A stretch of DNA of 64,000 nucleotides, taken from Enterobacter cloacae complex sp. ECNIH7. GTDB lineage: Bacteria; Pseudomonadota; Gammaproteobacteria; Enterobacterales; Enterobacteriaceae. Shown here one piece after another: positions 1-8,030 of this stretch (position 1 is its first letter; every line of letters begins with the position of its first letter). The position numbers and the translations under genes are program-made. The stretch is from assembly GCF_002208095.1 (NCBI RefSeq), contig NZ_CP017990.1:3224001-3288000 (forward strand), written 5' to 3'. The notes under the pieces were generated by a model, which did not search any database, was not told the origin of the DNA, and saw only the letters and a list, made by a program, of their open reading frames with translations.

Positions 1-218
1 TACAGCGGGCAGCGCCAGACGGTCGCTGCGCCCTCTTCGCGACGGTAGCGCCAGCTTGAGTAGCGCTCCCCGACTTTCCACTCCGGGTAGTACGGCGGCG
101 CGGTAATGACCCGCACGTCATGTCCCTGGCTCGCCATCCACTCGACCATCTCGCCGGTGTATTTCCCGATGCCGGTTAATTCCGGCGAGTAGTTGATTCC
201 GTATACGAGGATCTTCAT
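1..218 (-). CDS. wcaI: Colanic acid glycosyltransferase WcaI (partial, N-terminal 72 residues)
   Basis: Only the first 72 codons lie in the window and the gene runs off the left edge. The protein starts [20 protein letters not shown], which is characteristic of WcaI, a GT4-type fucosyltransferase proposed to act in assembly of the colanic acid repeat unit at the inner membrane. The ATG at 218 overlaps the gmm TGA as ATGA, so the genes are translationally coupled. The position after gmm matches the usual colanic acid gene order. Identification rests on the N-terminus and context. Confidence 0.9.
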   Translation of the reverse strand, partial: MKILVYGINYSPELTGIGKYTGEMVEWMASQGHDVRVITAPPYYPEWKVGERYSSWRYRREEGAATVWRCPL

Positions 219-694
219 ATGCCCGGCACCTCGGCCTGACGTTCAGCCAGGAAATAGGCACGACTGTTGTCATGCACATTGTCGCTGGCAAGCAGCGCCT
301 CTGGCGTCTGCCAGCGGTAGTCGTCATGCTGAGAATCAGGCAGACGCAGGTCTGCCTCACTCACCTTCAGGCGGAACCCCAGCACGATGTAGTGCGTGGT
401 GAACCCGGTGCCTGAAAAGTTATCGTCATAGAAGTGCTGCCAGACCCCGTAAAACTGGCCCGCTGCCATCGGCAGCTGCAGGCCCAGTTCCGCCAGAGTG
501 AGACGCTCAAACGCATCGCTCAGCGTCTCATCCTTCTGCACGCGCCCGCCGGGCACGAACCAGAAGCCCTGTGCAGGACGGTTGGTTCGTTTCCCCAGCA
601 AGAACTCGCCGCGTTCGTTCTCCACGATCAAATCAATTGAGATGAGCGGAGTGGAACGCACTACCGTGGCAAAATCTTCCTGACTTAAAAACAT
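215..694 (-). CDS. gmm: GDP-mannose mannosyl hydrolase Gmm (WcaH)
   Basis: A 159-residue Nudix-superfamily enzyme that hydrolyses GDP-mannose (and GDP-glucose) to GDP and the sugar, and so may control GDP-mannose flow into GDP-fucose. A degenerate Nudix box is visible at about residues 49-72 ([20 protein letters not shown] and following), as expected for this atypical family. I chose the ATG at 694 ([12 protein letters not shown]) because it gives the family length and follows the fcl stop by 2 bp. A longer reading to 733 would overlap fcl. It overlaps wcaI by 4 bp. Confidence 0.95.
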   Translation of the reverse strand: MFLSQEDFATVVRSTPLISIDLIVENERGEFLLGKRTNRPAQGFWFVPGGRVQKDETLSDAFERLTLAELGLQLPMAAGQFYGVWQHFYDDNFSGTGFTTHYIVLGFRLKVSEADLRLPDSQHDDYRWQTPEALLASDNVHDNSRAYFLAERQAEVPGI

Positions 695-696
695 CG

Positions 697-1662
697 TTAC
701 CCCCGGAAGCGGTGCTGGTTTTCCAGGAACCACTGGTAGGTACTGGCCAGCCCCTGCTCCAGTGACACCTCGTGATACCAGCCCAGCTGATGCAGACGGG
801 TCACGTCCAGCAGCTTGCGCGGCGTGCCGTCCGGTTTCGTCGCGTCAAACACCACGCGGCCCTTGTAGCCCACCACCTGCGCGATGGTTTGCGCTAGCTC
901 GCGAATGGTGCAGTCCACGCCGGTGCCGACGTTGATGTGCGACAGCATCGGCTCGGTGTTCTCCTGCCACACCTCGCGATCCAGCTCCATCACGTGAATG
1001 CTGGCGGCAGCCATGTCGTCCACGTGCAGGAATTCGCGCATCGGCGTACCGCTGCCCCACACCACCACGTCCGGCGCGTTCTCGGCGGTCGCCTCGTGGA
1101 AGCGGCGCAGCAGCGCCGGGATCACGTGCGAGTTGCTCGGGTGGAAGTTGTCGTGCGGTCCGTACAGGTTGGTCGGCATCACCGAACGATAGTCGCGGTT
1201 GTACTGGCGGTTGTAGGACTCGCACAGCTTGATCCCGGCAATCTTGGCAATCGCGTACGGCTCATTGGTCGCTTCAAGCGTGCCCTGCAGCAGTTCGCTC
1301 TCGGCGATCGGCTGTTTCGCCATTTTCGGGTAAATACAGGACGACCCGAGGAACAGCAGCTTATTCACGTTGTGCAGATGCGCGGCGTGAATGATGTTGC
1401 TCTCGATCATCATGTTTTCGTAGATGAAATCCGCCGGGTAGGTGTTGTTAGCGACAATGCCGCCCACCTTCGCCGCCGCCAGATACACCTGGTCAATGCG
1501 TTCATTAGCAAAGAAGTCCTGTACCGCTCGGCTGTCGAGCAGGTTCAGCTCGTCACGCGTGCGGACAACCACTTCGACGTCACCGCGCTGTTCGAGCTGG
1601 CGAACAATCGCGGAACCCACCATTCCGCGATGACCGGCGACAAAAATACGTTGTTTTGTCAT
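697..1662 (-). CDS. fcl: GDP-L-fucose synthase Fcl (WcaG)
   Basis: A 321-residue bifunctional epimerase/reductase that converts GDP-4-keto-6-deoxymannose to GDP-L-fucose with NADPH, the second step of fucose donor synthesis for colanic acid. The Rossmann motif GHRGMVG is at residues 10-16. The SDR catalytic set is visible as Ser107 (in LGSSC), Tyr136 and Lys140 (YAIAK). The length equals the family norm. The gene lies 2 bp downstream of gmd and just before gmm in the operon. Confidence 0.97.
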   Translation of the reverse strand: MTKQRIFVAGHRGMVGSAIVRQLEQRGDVEVVVRTRDELNLLDSRAVQDFFANERIDQVYLAAAKVGGIVANNTYPADFIYENMMIESNIIHAAHLHNVNKLLFLGSSCIYPKMAKQPIAESELLQGTLEATNEPYAIAKIAGIKLCESYNRQYNRDYRSVMPTNLYGPHDNFHPSNSHVIPALLRRFHEATAENAPDVVVWGSGTPMREFLHVDDMAAASIHVMELDREVWQENTEPMLSHINVGTGVDCTIRELAQTIAQVVGYKGRVVFDATKPDGTPRKLLDVTRLHQLGWYHEVSLEQGLASTYQWFLENQHRFRG

Positions 1663-1664
1663 TC

Positions 1665-2786
1665 TCAGGACTCCAGCGCGATGGCAACCTCGTAGCCATG
1701 AGACTTGAGCAGGGAGTGTTTTTTCGCTGCTTCAAGATCTTTGGCTACCATCTCGGAAACCATCTCCTGCAGAGTGATTTCTGGTTTCCAGCCCAGCTTC
1801 TCGTGCGCTTTGGTTGGGTCGCCCAGCAGGGTTTCCACTTCAGCAGGACGGAAGTAGCGCGGGTCAACCTGCACAATCACGTCGCCTGGCTTCACGCCCG
1901 GTGCGTCGTGGCCGGTCACGGAAACAACGATACCTTTCTCTTCCACGCCGGTACCTTCGAAGCGCAGTTTGATGCCCAGCTGTGCCGCGGCCATTTCAAC
2001 GAACTGACGTACGGAGTACTGCACGCCGGTCGCGATGACGAAGTCTTCTGGCTGTTCCTGCTGCAGCATCATCCACTGCATTTTCACGTAGTCTTTGGCA
2101 TGGCCCCAGTCACGCAGGGAATCCATGTTGCCGAGGTGCAGGCAAGATTCCAGACCCTGCGCGATGTTGGCGATGGCGCGGGTGATTTTGCGGGTCACGA
2201 AGGTTTCGCCGCGACGCGGAGATTCGTGGTTGAACAGGATGCCGTTACAGGCGTACATGCCGTAGGATTCACGGTAGTTCACGGTGATCCAGTAGGCGTA
2301 CAGTTTTGCTACCGCATACGGAGAGCGCGGGTAGAACGGCGTGGTCTCTTTCTGTGGGATTTCCTGCACCAGGCCGTACAGCTCGGAGGTAGATGCCTGG
2401 TAGAAGCGAGTTTTCTTCTCAAGGCCGAGGAAGCGAATCGCTTCCAGCAGACGCAGCGTACCCATGGCATCAACGTCGGCGGTGTATTCCGGGGATTCGA
2501 AGGAGACCGCTACGTGGCTCATCGCGCCCAGGTTGTAGACTTCATCCGGCTGTACTTCCTGCAGGATACGGGTCAGGTTGGAGGTATCGGTCAGGTCGCC
2601 GTAGTGCAGGTGGAATTTCGGGTTCGCCGCGTGAGGATCCTGATAAATATGATCCACACGTTCGGTGTTGAAAGAAGACGCACGACGTTTAATACCGTGT
2701 ACTTCATACCCTTTTTCCAGCAGGAACTCTGCCAGGTAAGAACCATCCTGCCCGGTAACGCCGGTGATGAGAGCGACTTTAGACAT
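1665..2786 (-). CDS. gmd: GDP-mannose 4,6-dehydratase Gmd
   Basis: A 373-residue short-chain dehydratase that makes GDP-4-keto-6-deoxy-D-mannose from GDP-mannose, the first committed step to GDP-L-fucose. The nucleotide-binding loop GVTGQDG is at residues 9-15, with catalytic Thr133 and Glu135 (ASTSELYG) and Tyr157/Lys161 (YAVAK). It is followed immediately by fcl. The wcaF-gmd gap is only 24 bp, so it belongs to the same transcript. Confidence 0.97.
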   Translation of the reverse strand: MSKVALITGVTGQDGSYLAEFLLEKGYEVHGIKRRASSFNTERVDHIYQDPHAANPKFHLHYGDLTDTSNLTRILQEVQPDEVYNLGAMSHVAVSFESPEYTADVDAMGTLRLLEAIRFLGLEKKTRFYQASTSELYGLVQEIPQKETTPFYPRSPYAVAKLYAYWITVNYRESYGMYACNGILFNHESPRRGETFVTRKITRAIANIAQGLESCLHLGNMDSLRDWGHAKDYVKMQWMMLQQEQPEDFVIATGVQYSVRQFVEMAAAQLGIKLRFEGTGVEEKGIVVSVTGHDAPGVKPGDVIVQVDPRYFRPAEVETLLGDPTKAHEKLGWKPEITLQEMVSEMVAKDLEAAKKHSLLKSHGYEVAIALES

Positions 2787-2810
2787 GTTTATATTCCTCT
2801 ACTTATGAAT

Positions 2811-3359
2811 TTAATCAGTTTCAACGCGTTCGCGTATCACCACTGCGGGGTTGCCACGGCAAATTTTATTTGCCGGTAGCGATTTAAAAACGCTGCTGCG
2901 GGCACCGACTACCGTGCCATCGCCAACAGAAACACCCGGTGCAACAAAAACATCCGTTGCCAGCCAGCATTTTTCACCTATCGAAACAGGCGAAGCGGTA
3001 ATATCAAAATGCTGACTCATAAAGTCGTGGCTGCCGGTACACAAATAACATTTCTGTGAAACCACCGAATTTGCGCCAATCGTTATTTCGCCCAGGGTAT
3101 ATAACACCGCGTCATCCCCAACCCATGCGTAATCCCCAAGCGTTAATTTCCACGGATAGGTAATTTTCACAGAAGGTCGGATGACTACGTTTTTTCCGAT
3201 TTTTGCGCCAAACAGGCGCAATAAAAAAGCTCGCCAGCGATACATTATTTGCGGCGACCAGGCAAATAACGTTGCCTGAACGGCCCACCACAACTGTACC
3301 TTAATACCGTTCCCGCCCCGAAAACCTTTCGGCACGGAAAAACCTTTTAAATCCTGCAT
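2811..3359 (-). CDS. wcaF: Colanic acid O-acetyltransferase WcaF
   Basis: A 182-residue left-handed beta-helix acyltransferase, expected to transfer acetyl groups to a sugar of the colanic acid repeat in the cytoplasm. Hexapeptide-type repeats run through the second half (for example the IGANSVV and VGDGTVVGARSSV segments). A catalytic-type His lies in CTGSHDF. The sequence ends shortly after NKICRGNPAVVIRE, a typical C-terminal cap of this family. It sits between wcaE and gmd. Confidence 0.93.
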   Translation of the reverse strand: MQDLKGFSVPKGFRGGNGIKVQLWWAVQATLFAWSPQIMYRWRAFLLRLFGAKIGKNVVIRPSVKITYPWKLTLGDYAWVGDDAVLYTLGEITIGANSVVSQKCYLCTGSHDFMSQHFDITASPVSIGEKCWLATDVFVAPGVSVGDGTVVGARSSVFKSLPANKICRGNPAVVIRERVETD

Positions 3360-3374
3360 TGCGTTTCCTTATAT

Positions 3375-4121
3375 TCAGGCTTTGTTATATAAGGTTTTCG
3401 TTTTGCCTGTGGTGCGCAGGCGTAATAAATAAGACAATTCCGCCCAGAACCCCGGCACGCGTAATATTTTACGCTGTACGTTTTTGGCGTCCTGGCATAA
3501 TTCCAGATTATTAGACGTTGACACGCCGCCCATTGAGAATTCAGACACCAGCCCTTTAATTCGACGGAACGGGTAACCTGATTTATACAGGCTGGCTGCC
3601 AGCGCATAATCGGAAGACACTTTATACTGTAAATCGTAAGGCTGTTTTTTCAGACCCTTTACCGGGAAGAAAATGGCCTGATGGCTGGCCGGCAAGCTGT
3701 GGTAGATATACCAGCCTGGCTTCGCGCTGCGGCACACTTTATGTCCGTCGCCAAAATCGAGCAGCGCATCGCCAATATACATGGCGTCCTCTTTCTGGCG
3801 AGCCAGCTGACGGGCAAACAGCGCCACGTCTTCATGGAAAATATCGCCCGAGTTCAGGAAGATGGCATAACGGCCTTGCGCCATGCTGATGCCTTTATTC
3901 ATCGCATCATAGATGCCTTTATCTTTCTCGCTGATGTAGCGTAAGTTGAACTCACCGTTGAGTTTTTCCAGAAACTCCGCCGTGCCATCGTTCGAGCCGC
4001 CGTCGACCACAATCCACTCAAAGGTGAGGCTTGGATCGCGCGCCAGGTTGCGCAGCGAGCGCCAGGTTTTTACCACCCCTTCGTAATTACGAAAAGCGAC
4101 AGTAATGACGCTAAGAAACAT
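3375..4121 (-). CDS. wcaE: Colanic acid glycosyltransferase WcaE
   Basis: A 248-residue GT-A fold, family 2 glycosyltransferase. The nucleotide-sugar site [16 protein letters not shown] lies near residue 36. A metal-site region (IFLNSGD) follows the [15 protein letters not shown] helix, which is typical of GT2 enzymes. Its predicted role is to add one sugar to the undecaprenyl-linked colanic acid unit. The exact linkage cannot be read from sequence. It ends 16 bp before wcaF and starts 16 bp after wcaD. Confidence 0.93.
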   Translation of the reverse strand: MFLSVITVAFRNYEGVVKTWRSLRNLARDPSLTFEWIVVDGGSNDGTAEFLEKLNGEFNLRYISEKDKGIYDAMNKGISMAQGRYAIFLNSGDIFHEDVALFARQLARQKEDAMYIGDALLDFGDGHKVCRSAKPGWYIYHSLPASHQAIFFPVKGLKKQPYDLQYKVSSDYALAASLYKSGYPFRRIKGLVSEFSMGGVSTSNNLELCQDAKNVQRKILRVPGFWAELSYLLRLRTTGKTKTLYNKA

Positions 4122-4137
4122 AAATCACCTCATTTCG

Positions 4138-5358
4138 TCATACGTTCGTAATATTAAGCGCCTTGCGCAGAATAAACGGACAGACAATCAAGAAAGCATA
4201 TTCCGGGCTAAATATTGACCCGGTAAAAAACAGCGACACCGGAGTAAACAGATAAAGCTGAACGCGAAAGTTCTGGTTATCACCAAACGCGTTAATCATC
4301 ATTTTGAAAACTTTAAACAGATACCACAGGGTCAACAGTACGGCGAACCACGAAAAATAAATAATTAACAGATACAGACCATTGTCTATGGTTTTACCGA
4401 CATCCGCACCGTTAAAGATTCCGAATGATGCAACATATTCGTAAAGTGAGCCGAATCTTACTACCCCATCAATATGGGTTAAGGAATAACTCACCATCAC
4501 CAGTGGCCCAATGATGCGATAATAGGACGAAGACCCTTCCGTTCCCAAATCACCCAGACGTTCTGAGATGTACGGGAAGGCAAATATCACGCCTACCAAA
4601 AATACCGTCAGGGAGATAATCGCCAGCGGCAGTTTTTTCTTAATCGCATCTTTGTTCAGGTACTGGAACGCCCACTCCAGCAGGTAAAACAGGATAAATG
4701 TCATTACCCCTGAGAACGATCCAGACAGAACAATTCCTGCAAGAATCATAGCATCGGTCTTAGGCGTTTTGATACCAAACTGTTTAATGCTGAGCCAAAT
4801 TGAGATTAACGCCAGAGCGAAAAACGCCGGTTCAAAATAGAGGGCCGTAGTACGCTTCCCGCCATACTTGATGAAGTTCAATACATAGCTGTTACTGTAA
4901 ATGAGATATTTCGAAATTATCTCCATCAGGCTGCTGCCGCCGGTGAGAATAATTTGCGCCATCTCCAGTGCGGCAAGCATAACAATTAACGCAACGGCAA
5001 TATAAAAGAACCTAAGGATTTTCCGATAATTGTGCGGAGAAATAGTTTTAAACCGAATACTCCAGACCATTCCGATAATAATAACAATATAAACAAACAG
5101 CATGGTCGACGTGACGTATTTACTTGCATCCAGCGACTGGCCAAAGATGTAGTTAAACAGCGTCAGGCCCGTGCCCAGACCTAAGGCAATCATCAGCTTC
5201 TTGAGGTTGATTTTATCGACATACAACAGAAGCAGAACGGGCAGGAAGGTTACGATGGTTATCGGGAAGCTTTCGCCGAGCTGGGCAATTTTGACGTTGA
5301 CCAGCAGGTAGATCAGCGGCAGCAGCAGATAACTACAGATTCTGATAGAACGAGACAT
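4138..5358 (-). CDS. wcaD: Putative colanic acid polymerase WcaD (Wzy-type)
   Basis: A 406-residue polytopic inner-membrane protein with about ten hydrophobic segments, matching the size of WcaD, which is believed to polymerise repeat units in the periplasm. I start it at the ATG at 5358 (MSRSIRICSYLLLPLIYLLV). A longer reading to 5535 only adds an Arg-rich out-of-frame copy of wcaC. The gene overlaps the 3' end of wcaC by 26 bp. The coding sequence is visibly more AT-rich than the flanking sugar-nucleotide genes, as is common for wzy-like genes. Confidence 0.92.
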   Translation of the reverse strand: MSRSIRICSYLLLPLIYLLVNVKIAQLGESFPITIVTFLPVLLLLYVDKINLKKLMIALGLGTGLTLFNYIFGQSLDASKYVTSTMLFVYIVIIIGMVWSIRFKTISPHNYRKILRFFYIAVALIVMLAALEMAQIILTGGSSLMEIISKYLIYSNSYVLNFIKYGGKRTTALYFEPAFFALALISIWLSIKQFGIKTPKTDAMILAGIVLSGSFSGVMTFILFYLLEWAFQYLNKDAIKKKLPLAIISLTVFLVGVIFAFPYISERLGDLGTEGSSSYYRIIGPLVMVSYSLTHIDGVVRFGSLYEYVASFGIFNGADVGKTIDNGLYLLIIYFSWFAVLLTLWYLFKVFKMMINAFGDNQNFRVQLYLFTPVSLFFTGSIFSPEYAFLIVCPFILRKALNITNV

Positions 5359-6550
5359 ATTCCTCCAGCATCTGTTGTCCACTGTAGGCCTTGCGGCTGC
5401 GGTTGCGGAACGATTCCAGGTCTGTGCCAAAAACGATCTCAGCAATCTGCGCCTTCGGCAGCTGTACCAGCGGCAGGACCTCCTGCTCCGTGAAGGTTTT
5501 CCCGCCGGACTTTTCCAGCACTTCGCGCGCCGCATCGCTGTGGGTGGCGATCACCGGCACGCCGATAGAGAGCGCTTCGCAGAGGATCAGCGGGTAGTTA
5601 TCTACACGGGAGCTGAACACCAGCGCGTCCATTTCATTCAGCGCGCTCATCAGCTTGCGCTTGTCGGTCTCAAACCCGTGGTTCACCACGTTGGCCCCTT
5701 CGAACGGTGAAAACTTGCCGAAAGTGTGAAGCTCTATCTTGTCACCCAGCGCCATCATGTCGCGCACCAGCTGCTGGTTGGTTTTACCGTCGTAACGCAG
5801 GTCATGCGCAACGATAGCAATTTTCGGTTTGCCCGCGGTTTCGGCCACCGGGGTCAGCTCGGCAAGAATGGCTTCCGTCGCTACGTCGATGCCGTTGTTG
5901 ATAATCTGACAGCGCCCTGCCCCGTACAGGCTGTTGAAGGCATCGGCCACGTGCTGGCTCGGGGAGATAAACGTACAGCCGAGCGAGAGCATGTCGCGGA
6001 ACAGCTGACGCTTTCCGGCCACCAGCTGATGCGCGCGATCCACCTTTACCGGCGGGTAGTTGCTTAACGTCGGGCACTTCTGGCAGTTATCTTTCCAGCC
6101 TTCGCAGCCGTCGGTAAACGCGCAGCGTCCGGTCACGCTCCAGTGATCGTGCAGCGTCCAGACAAAGCGGGTGTCGGGCTTGTGGGCTTGCACCTTCTGA
6201 CAAAACGCCACCACCTCTTCCAGATTCAGCCAGTAGCTGTGCAGCACGTGAAAATGCAGCACAACCGGGCCGGTCGTGCGCGTCACGGTGCGGTAAAGGT
6301 TGTTCAGGTTGCCAAACAGATCGCGGTTAAACAGACGGAACAGCGCAATGTTGGCAATGGAGGTCAAACGCGGCGTGTGCTTGTGCACCTGCGGGAAATT
6401 ATCGTGGCTAACGCTTTTCTTGCCGCCTTTGCCGTAGCCGTAAATAAAACGAGACTGAAGTCCTTTTTGCAGCGCGCGCTGGTGCAGATCCAGGGCCACG
6501 CCAGCCGCTCCGCCTTCTGCGAGGCGTACGTTAAATTGCAGAATGTTCAT
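5333..6550 (-). CDS. wcaC: Colanic acid glycosyltransferase WcaC
   Basis: A 405-residue GT-B fold, family 4 glycosyltransferase. The N-terminus MNILQFNVRLAEGGAAGVAL carries the acceptor-domain glycine loop. The C-terminal donor-binding region shows FSSRVDNYPLILCEALSIGVPV with the E-x7-E type arrangement. A Cys-rich stretch (CAFTDGCEGWKDNCQKC) near the middle is a feature of WcaC-like enzymes. Start and stop overlap neighbours: ATGA with wcaB and 26 bp with wcaD. Confidence 0.94.
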   Translation of the reverse strand: MNILQFNVRLAEGGAAGVALDLHQRALQKGLQSRFIYGYGKGGKKSVSHDNFPQVHKHTPRLTSIANIALFRLFNRDLFGNLNNLYRTVTRTTGPVVLHFHVLHSYWLNLEEVVAFCQKVQAHKPDTRFVWTLHDHWSVTGRCAFTDGCEGWKDNCQKCPTLSNYPPVKVDRAHQLVAGKRQLFRDMLSLGCTFISPSQHVADAFNSLYGAGRCQIINNGIDVATEAILAELTPVAETAGKPKIAIVAHDLRYDGKTNQQLVRDMMALGDKIELHTFGKFSPFEGANVVNHGFETDKRKLMSALNEMDALVFSSRVDNYPLILCEALSIGVPVIATHSDAAREVLEKSGGKTFTEQEVLPLVQLPKAQIAEIVFGTDLESFRNRSRKAYSGQQMLEEYVSFYQNL

Positions 6551-7038
6551 TTAATCACCTTCACGCGGGCTTTTTCTCCCACCACCAGCGCGTTATCCGG
6601 AATGCTGTCCAGCACCACGCTGCCAGCACCAATCGTGACGTTATTACCAATCGTAATGTCACCGATGATTACCACGTTCGCCCCCAGCTCGACGTTATTG
6701 CCGATGACCGGGCAGGCCAGGCTGTCAGGCCCGCGGTTGCCAATGGTGACCGCATGACGAATGGTGAAATCATCCCCGGCGACCACAAACTTGTTGATCA
6801 CCACCGCATAGCCGTGATGGATGGTAAAGCGGCGGCCAATGGTGGCAGCGGCCTGAATTTCATAGCCAAAAAAGCATTCTGTAATGATGCGGTACAGCAC
6901 CAGCACGGGCGCCGCCCAGATATTGTTCAGCACGTTTTTCTTACGCCACACCGAGCAAAAGTGCGCGATGCGGTACGCCAGAACCATGCAGCACGGACGC
7001 AGGCTCCAGCTGTTAGCGCGGCAATCTTCCAGAAACAT
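6547..7038 (-). CDS. wcaB: Colanic acid acetyltransferase WcaB
   Basis: A 163-residue serine-acetyltransferase-like protein of the left-handed beta-helix class, predicted to O-acetylate a colanic acid sugar. Hexapeptide repeats dominate residues 70-155 (for example NNVELGANVVIIGDITIGNN). The motif FTIHHGYAVVI supplies the catalytic-type His. Its start shares a base with the wcaA stop (TAATG) and its end overlaps wcaC by 4 bp, so the three genes are coupled. Confidence 0.93.
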   Translation of the reverse strand: MFLEDCRANSWSLRPCCMVLAYRIAHFCSVWRKKNVLNNIWAAPVLVLYRIITECFFGYEIQAAATIGRRFTIHHGYAVVINKFVVAGDDFTIRHAVTIGNRGPDSLACPVIGNNVELGANVVIIGDITIGNNVTIGAGSVVLDSIPDNALVVGEKARVKVIK

Positions 7039-7880
7039 TATTTCCCCCGAAGTCCATCAGCCAGGCGTTTGCCGTTACGCACGGACAGCAGCGTCAGCAG
7101 CGTGCGCCAGTTCATGCGCTTATTGCGGATCTGATAGAGGGTGAAGAGCTGATATTTACGGCTGGCACGGTCAAATTTGTCCTTGTGCTTGCGGTAAAAA
7201 TGGAAGTAGCCGGAGAACTTCTTCGGCGAGGAGGTGATTTGCATCTCCCCGTGGTTGATATGCAGGATCTGCGTGGCCTCTTCCACTTTCCACGGCTCGC
7301 CGTATTCCACCACCATGCGCAGGAAGATATCGTAATCCTGCGCGGCCTTGAGTTCGGTATCGAACAGGCACTCTTTGAAACGCCACGCCCAGGTGAAGAC
7401 CTGGTTACCAATAATGTTGCGCTTGTAGAACAGGCGGCGAGAATACGGCGATTTCGGGTACAGCGGCAGGCTGGCGGGCTGCGAGTAAACCTCGCCCTGG
7501 CAGACATAGTCGTTGGCATACAGGAAAGCGTGCGTGACCAGCTGCTCTTTATGCGACAGGAAGATAGACAGGCGGTTCGGCGTCCATTCGTCATCGTCAT
7601 CGATCCCGGTCAGATACTGCCCTTTGGCCTGCATAATCGCCTGATTACGCACCGCGCACGCGCCGGAGTTAATGGCGTTATGCGTATAGACCACCCGCGG
7701 GTCGTTGAGGTCAGTTACAAACTTTTGCAGCTGTTCATACGAGGAAGAGCAGTCATCCACGATGATCAGCTCCCAGTTATCGTAATCCTGTCGCAGGACG
7801 GATTTGATGGCGCGGATCGCCAGCTGCTGACGATTCCATGTCGGCATATAGATTGAAACTAAAGGGCGTTGTGTGGTCAT
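7038..7880 (-). CDS. wcaA: Colanic acid glycosyltransferase WcaA
   Basis: A 280-residue family 2 glycosyltransferase. It starts MTTQRPLVSIYMPTWNRQQL and has the UDP/GDP-sugar site LIIVDDCSSSYEQL and the DxD-type metal motif in TGIDDDDEW. Its predicted role is transfer of a sugar to the growing lipid-linked repeat unit. It is the first sugar-assembly gene after the export genes and is separated from wzc by a 150 bp gap that carries an inverted pair of GC-rich palindromes. Confidence 0.94.
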   Translation of the reverse strand: MTTQRPLVSIYMPTWNRQQLAIRAIKSVLRQDYDNWELIIVDDCSSSYEQLQKFVTDLNDPRVVYTHNAINSGACAVRNQAIMQAKGQYLTGIDDDDEWTPNRLSIFLSHKEQLVTHAFLYANDYVCQGEVYSQPASLPLYPKSPYSRRLFYKRNIIGNQVFTWAWRFKECLFDTELKAAQDYDIFLRMVVEYGEPWKVEEATQILHINHGEMQITSSPKKFSGYFHFYRKHKDKFDRASRKYQLFTLYQIRNKRMNWRTLLTLLSVRNGKRLADGLRGK

Positions 7881-7885
7881 CTTTT

Positions 7886-8016
7886 CCCCTCACCCCGGCC
7901 CTCTCCCCACAGGGGAGAGGGTGAAAGGCAGCCAGTGGTTATCATTACGTTCGTCCCCCAAATCCCGCACCGAACTGTCCCCTCTCCCCTTTGGGGAGAG
8001 GGTTAGGGTGAGGGGG
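7886..8016. repeat. Inverted pair of GC-rich palindromic repeats between wzc and wcaA
   Basis: Two copies of the same GC-rich palindromic element lie at 7886-7925 and 7979-8016 in opposite orientation, about 53 bp apart. Each contains a short hairpin (CCCTCTCCCC / GGGGAGAGGG) and a flanking CCCTCACC-type tail. Together they could also pair into one long hairpin in the wza-to-wca transcript. In group 1 capsule loci a stem-loop after wzc is known to lower downstream transcription. A similar attenuating role here is inference. Confidence 0.8.
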
Positions 8017-8030
8017 TGGGGTGTGTTTTG

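Noticed and set aside
1656..2879. 407-residue open frame antisense to gmd
   Set aside because: It is the mirror of a highly conserved, strongly expressed gene with biased codon use, and the translated product has no domain-like features.
7886..8016. CRISPR-like repeat pair
   Set aside because: Only two copies, in inverted orientation and palindromic themselves, with no spacer array or cas genes nearby.
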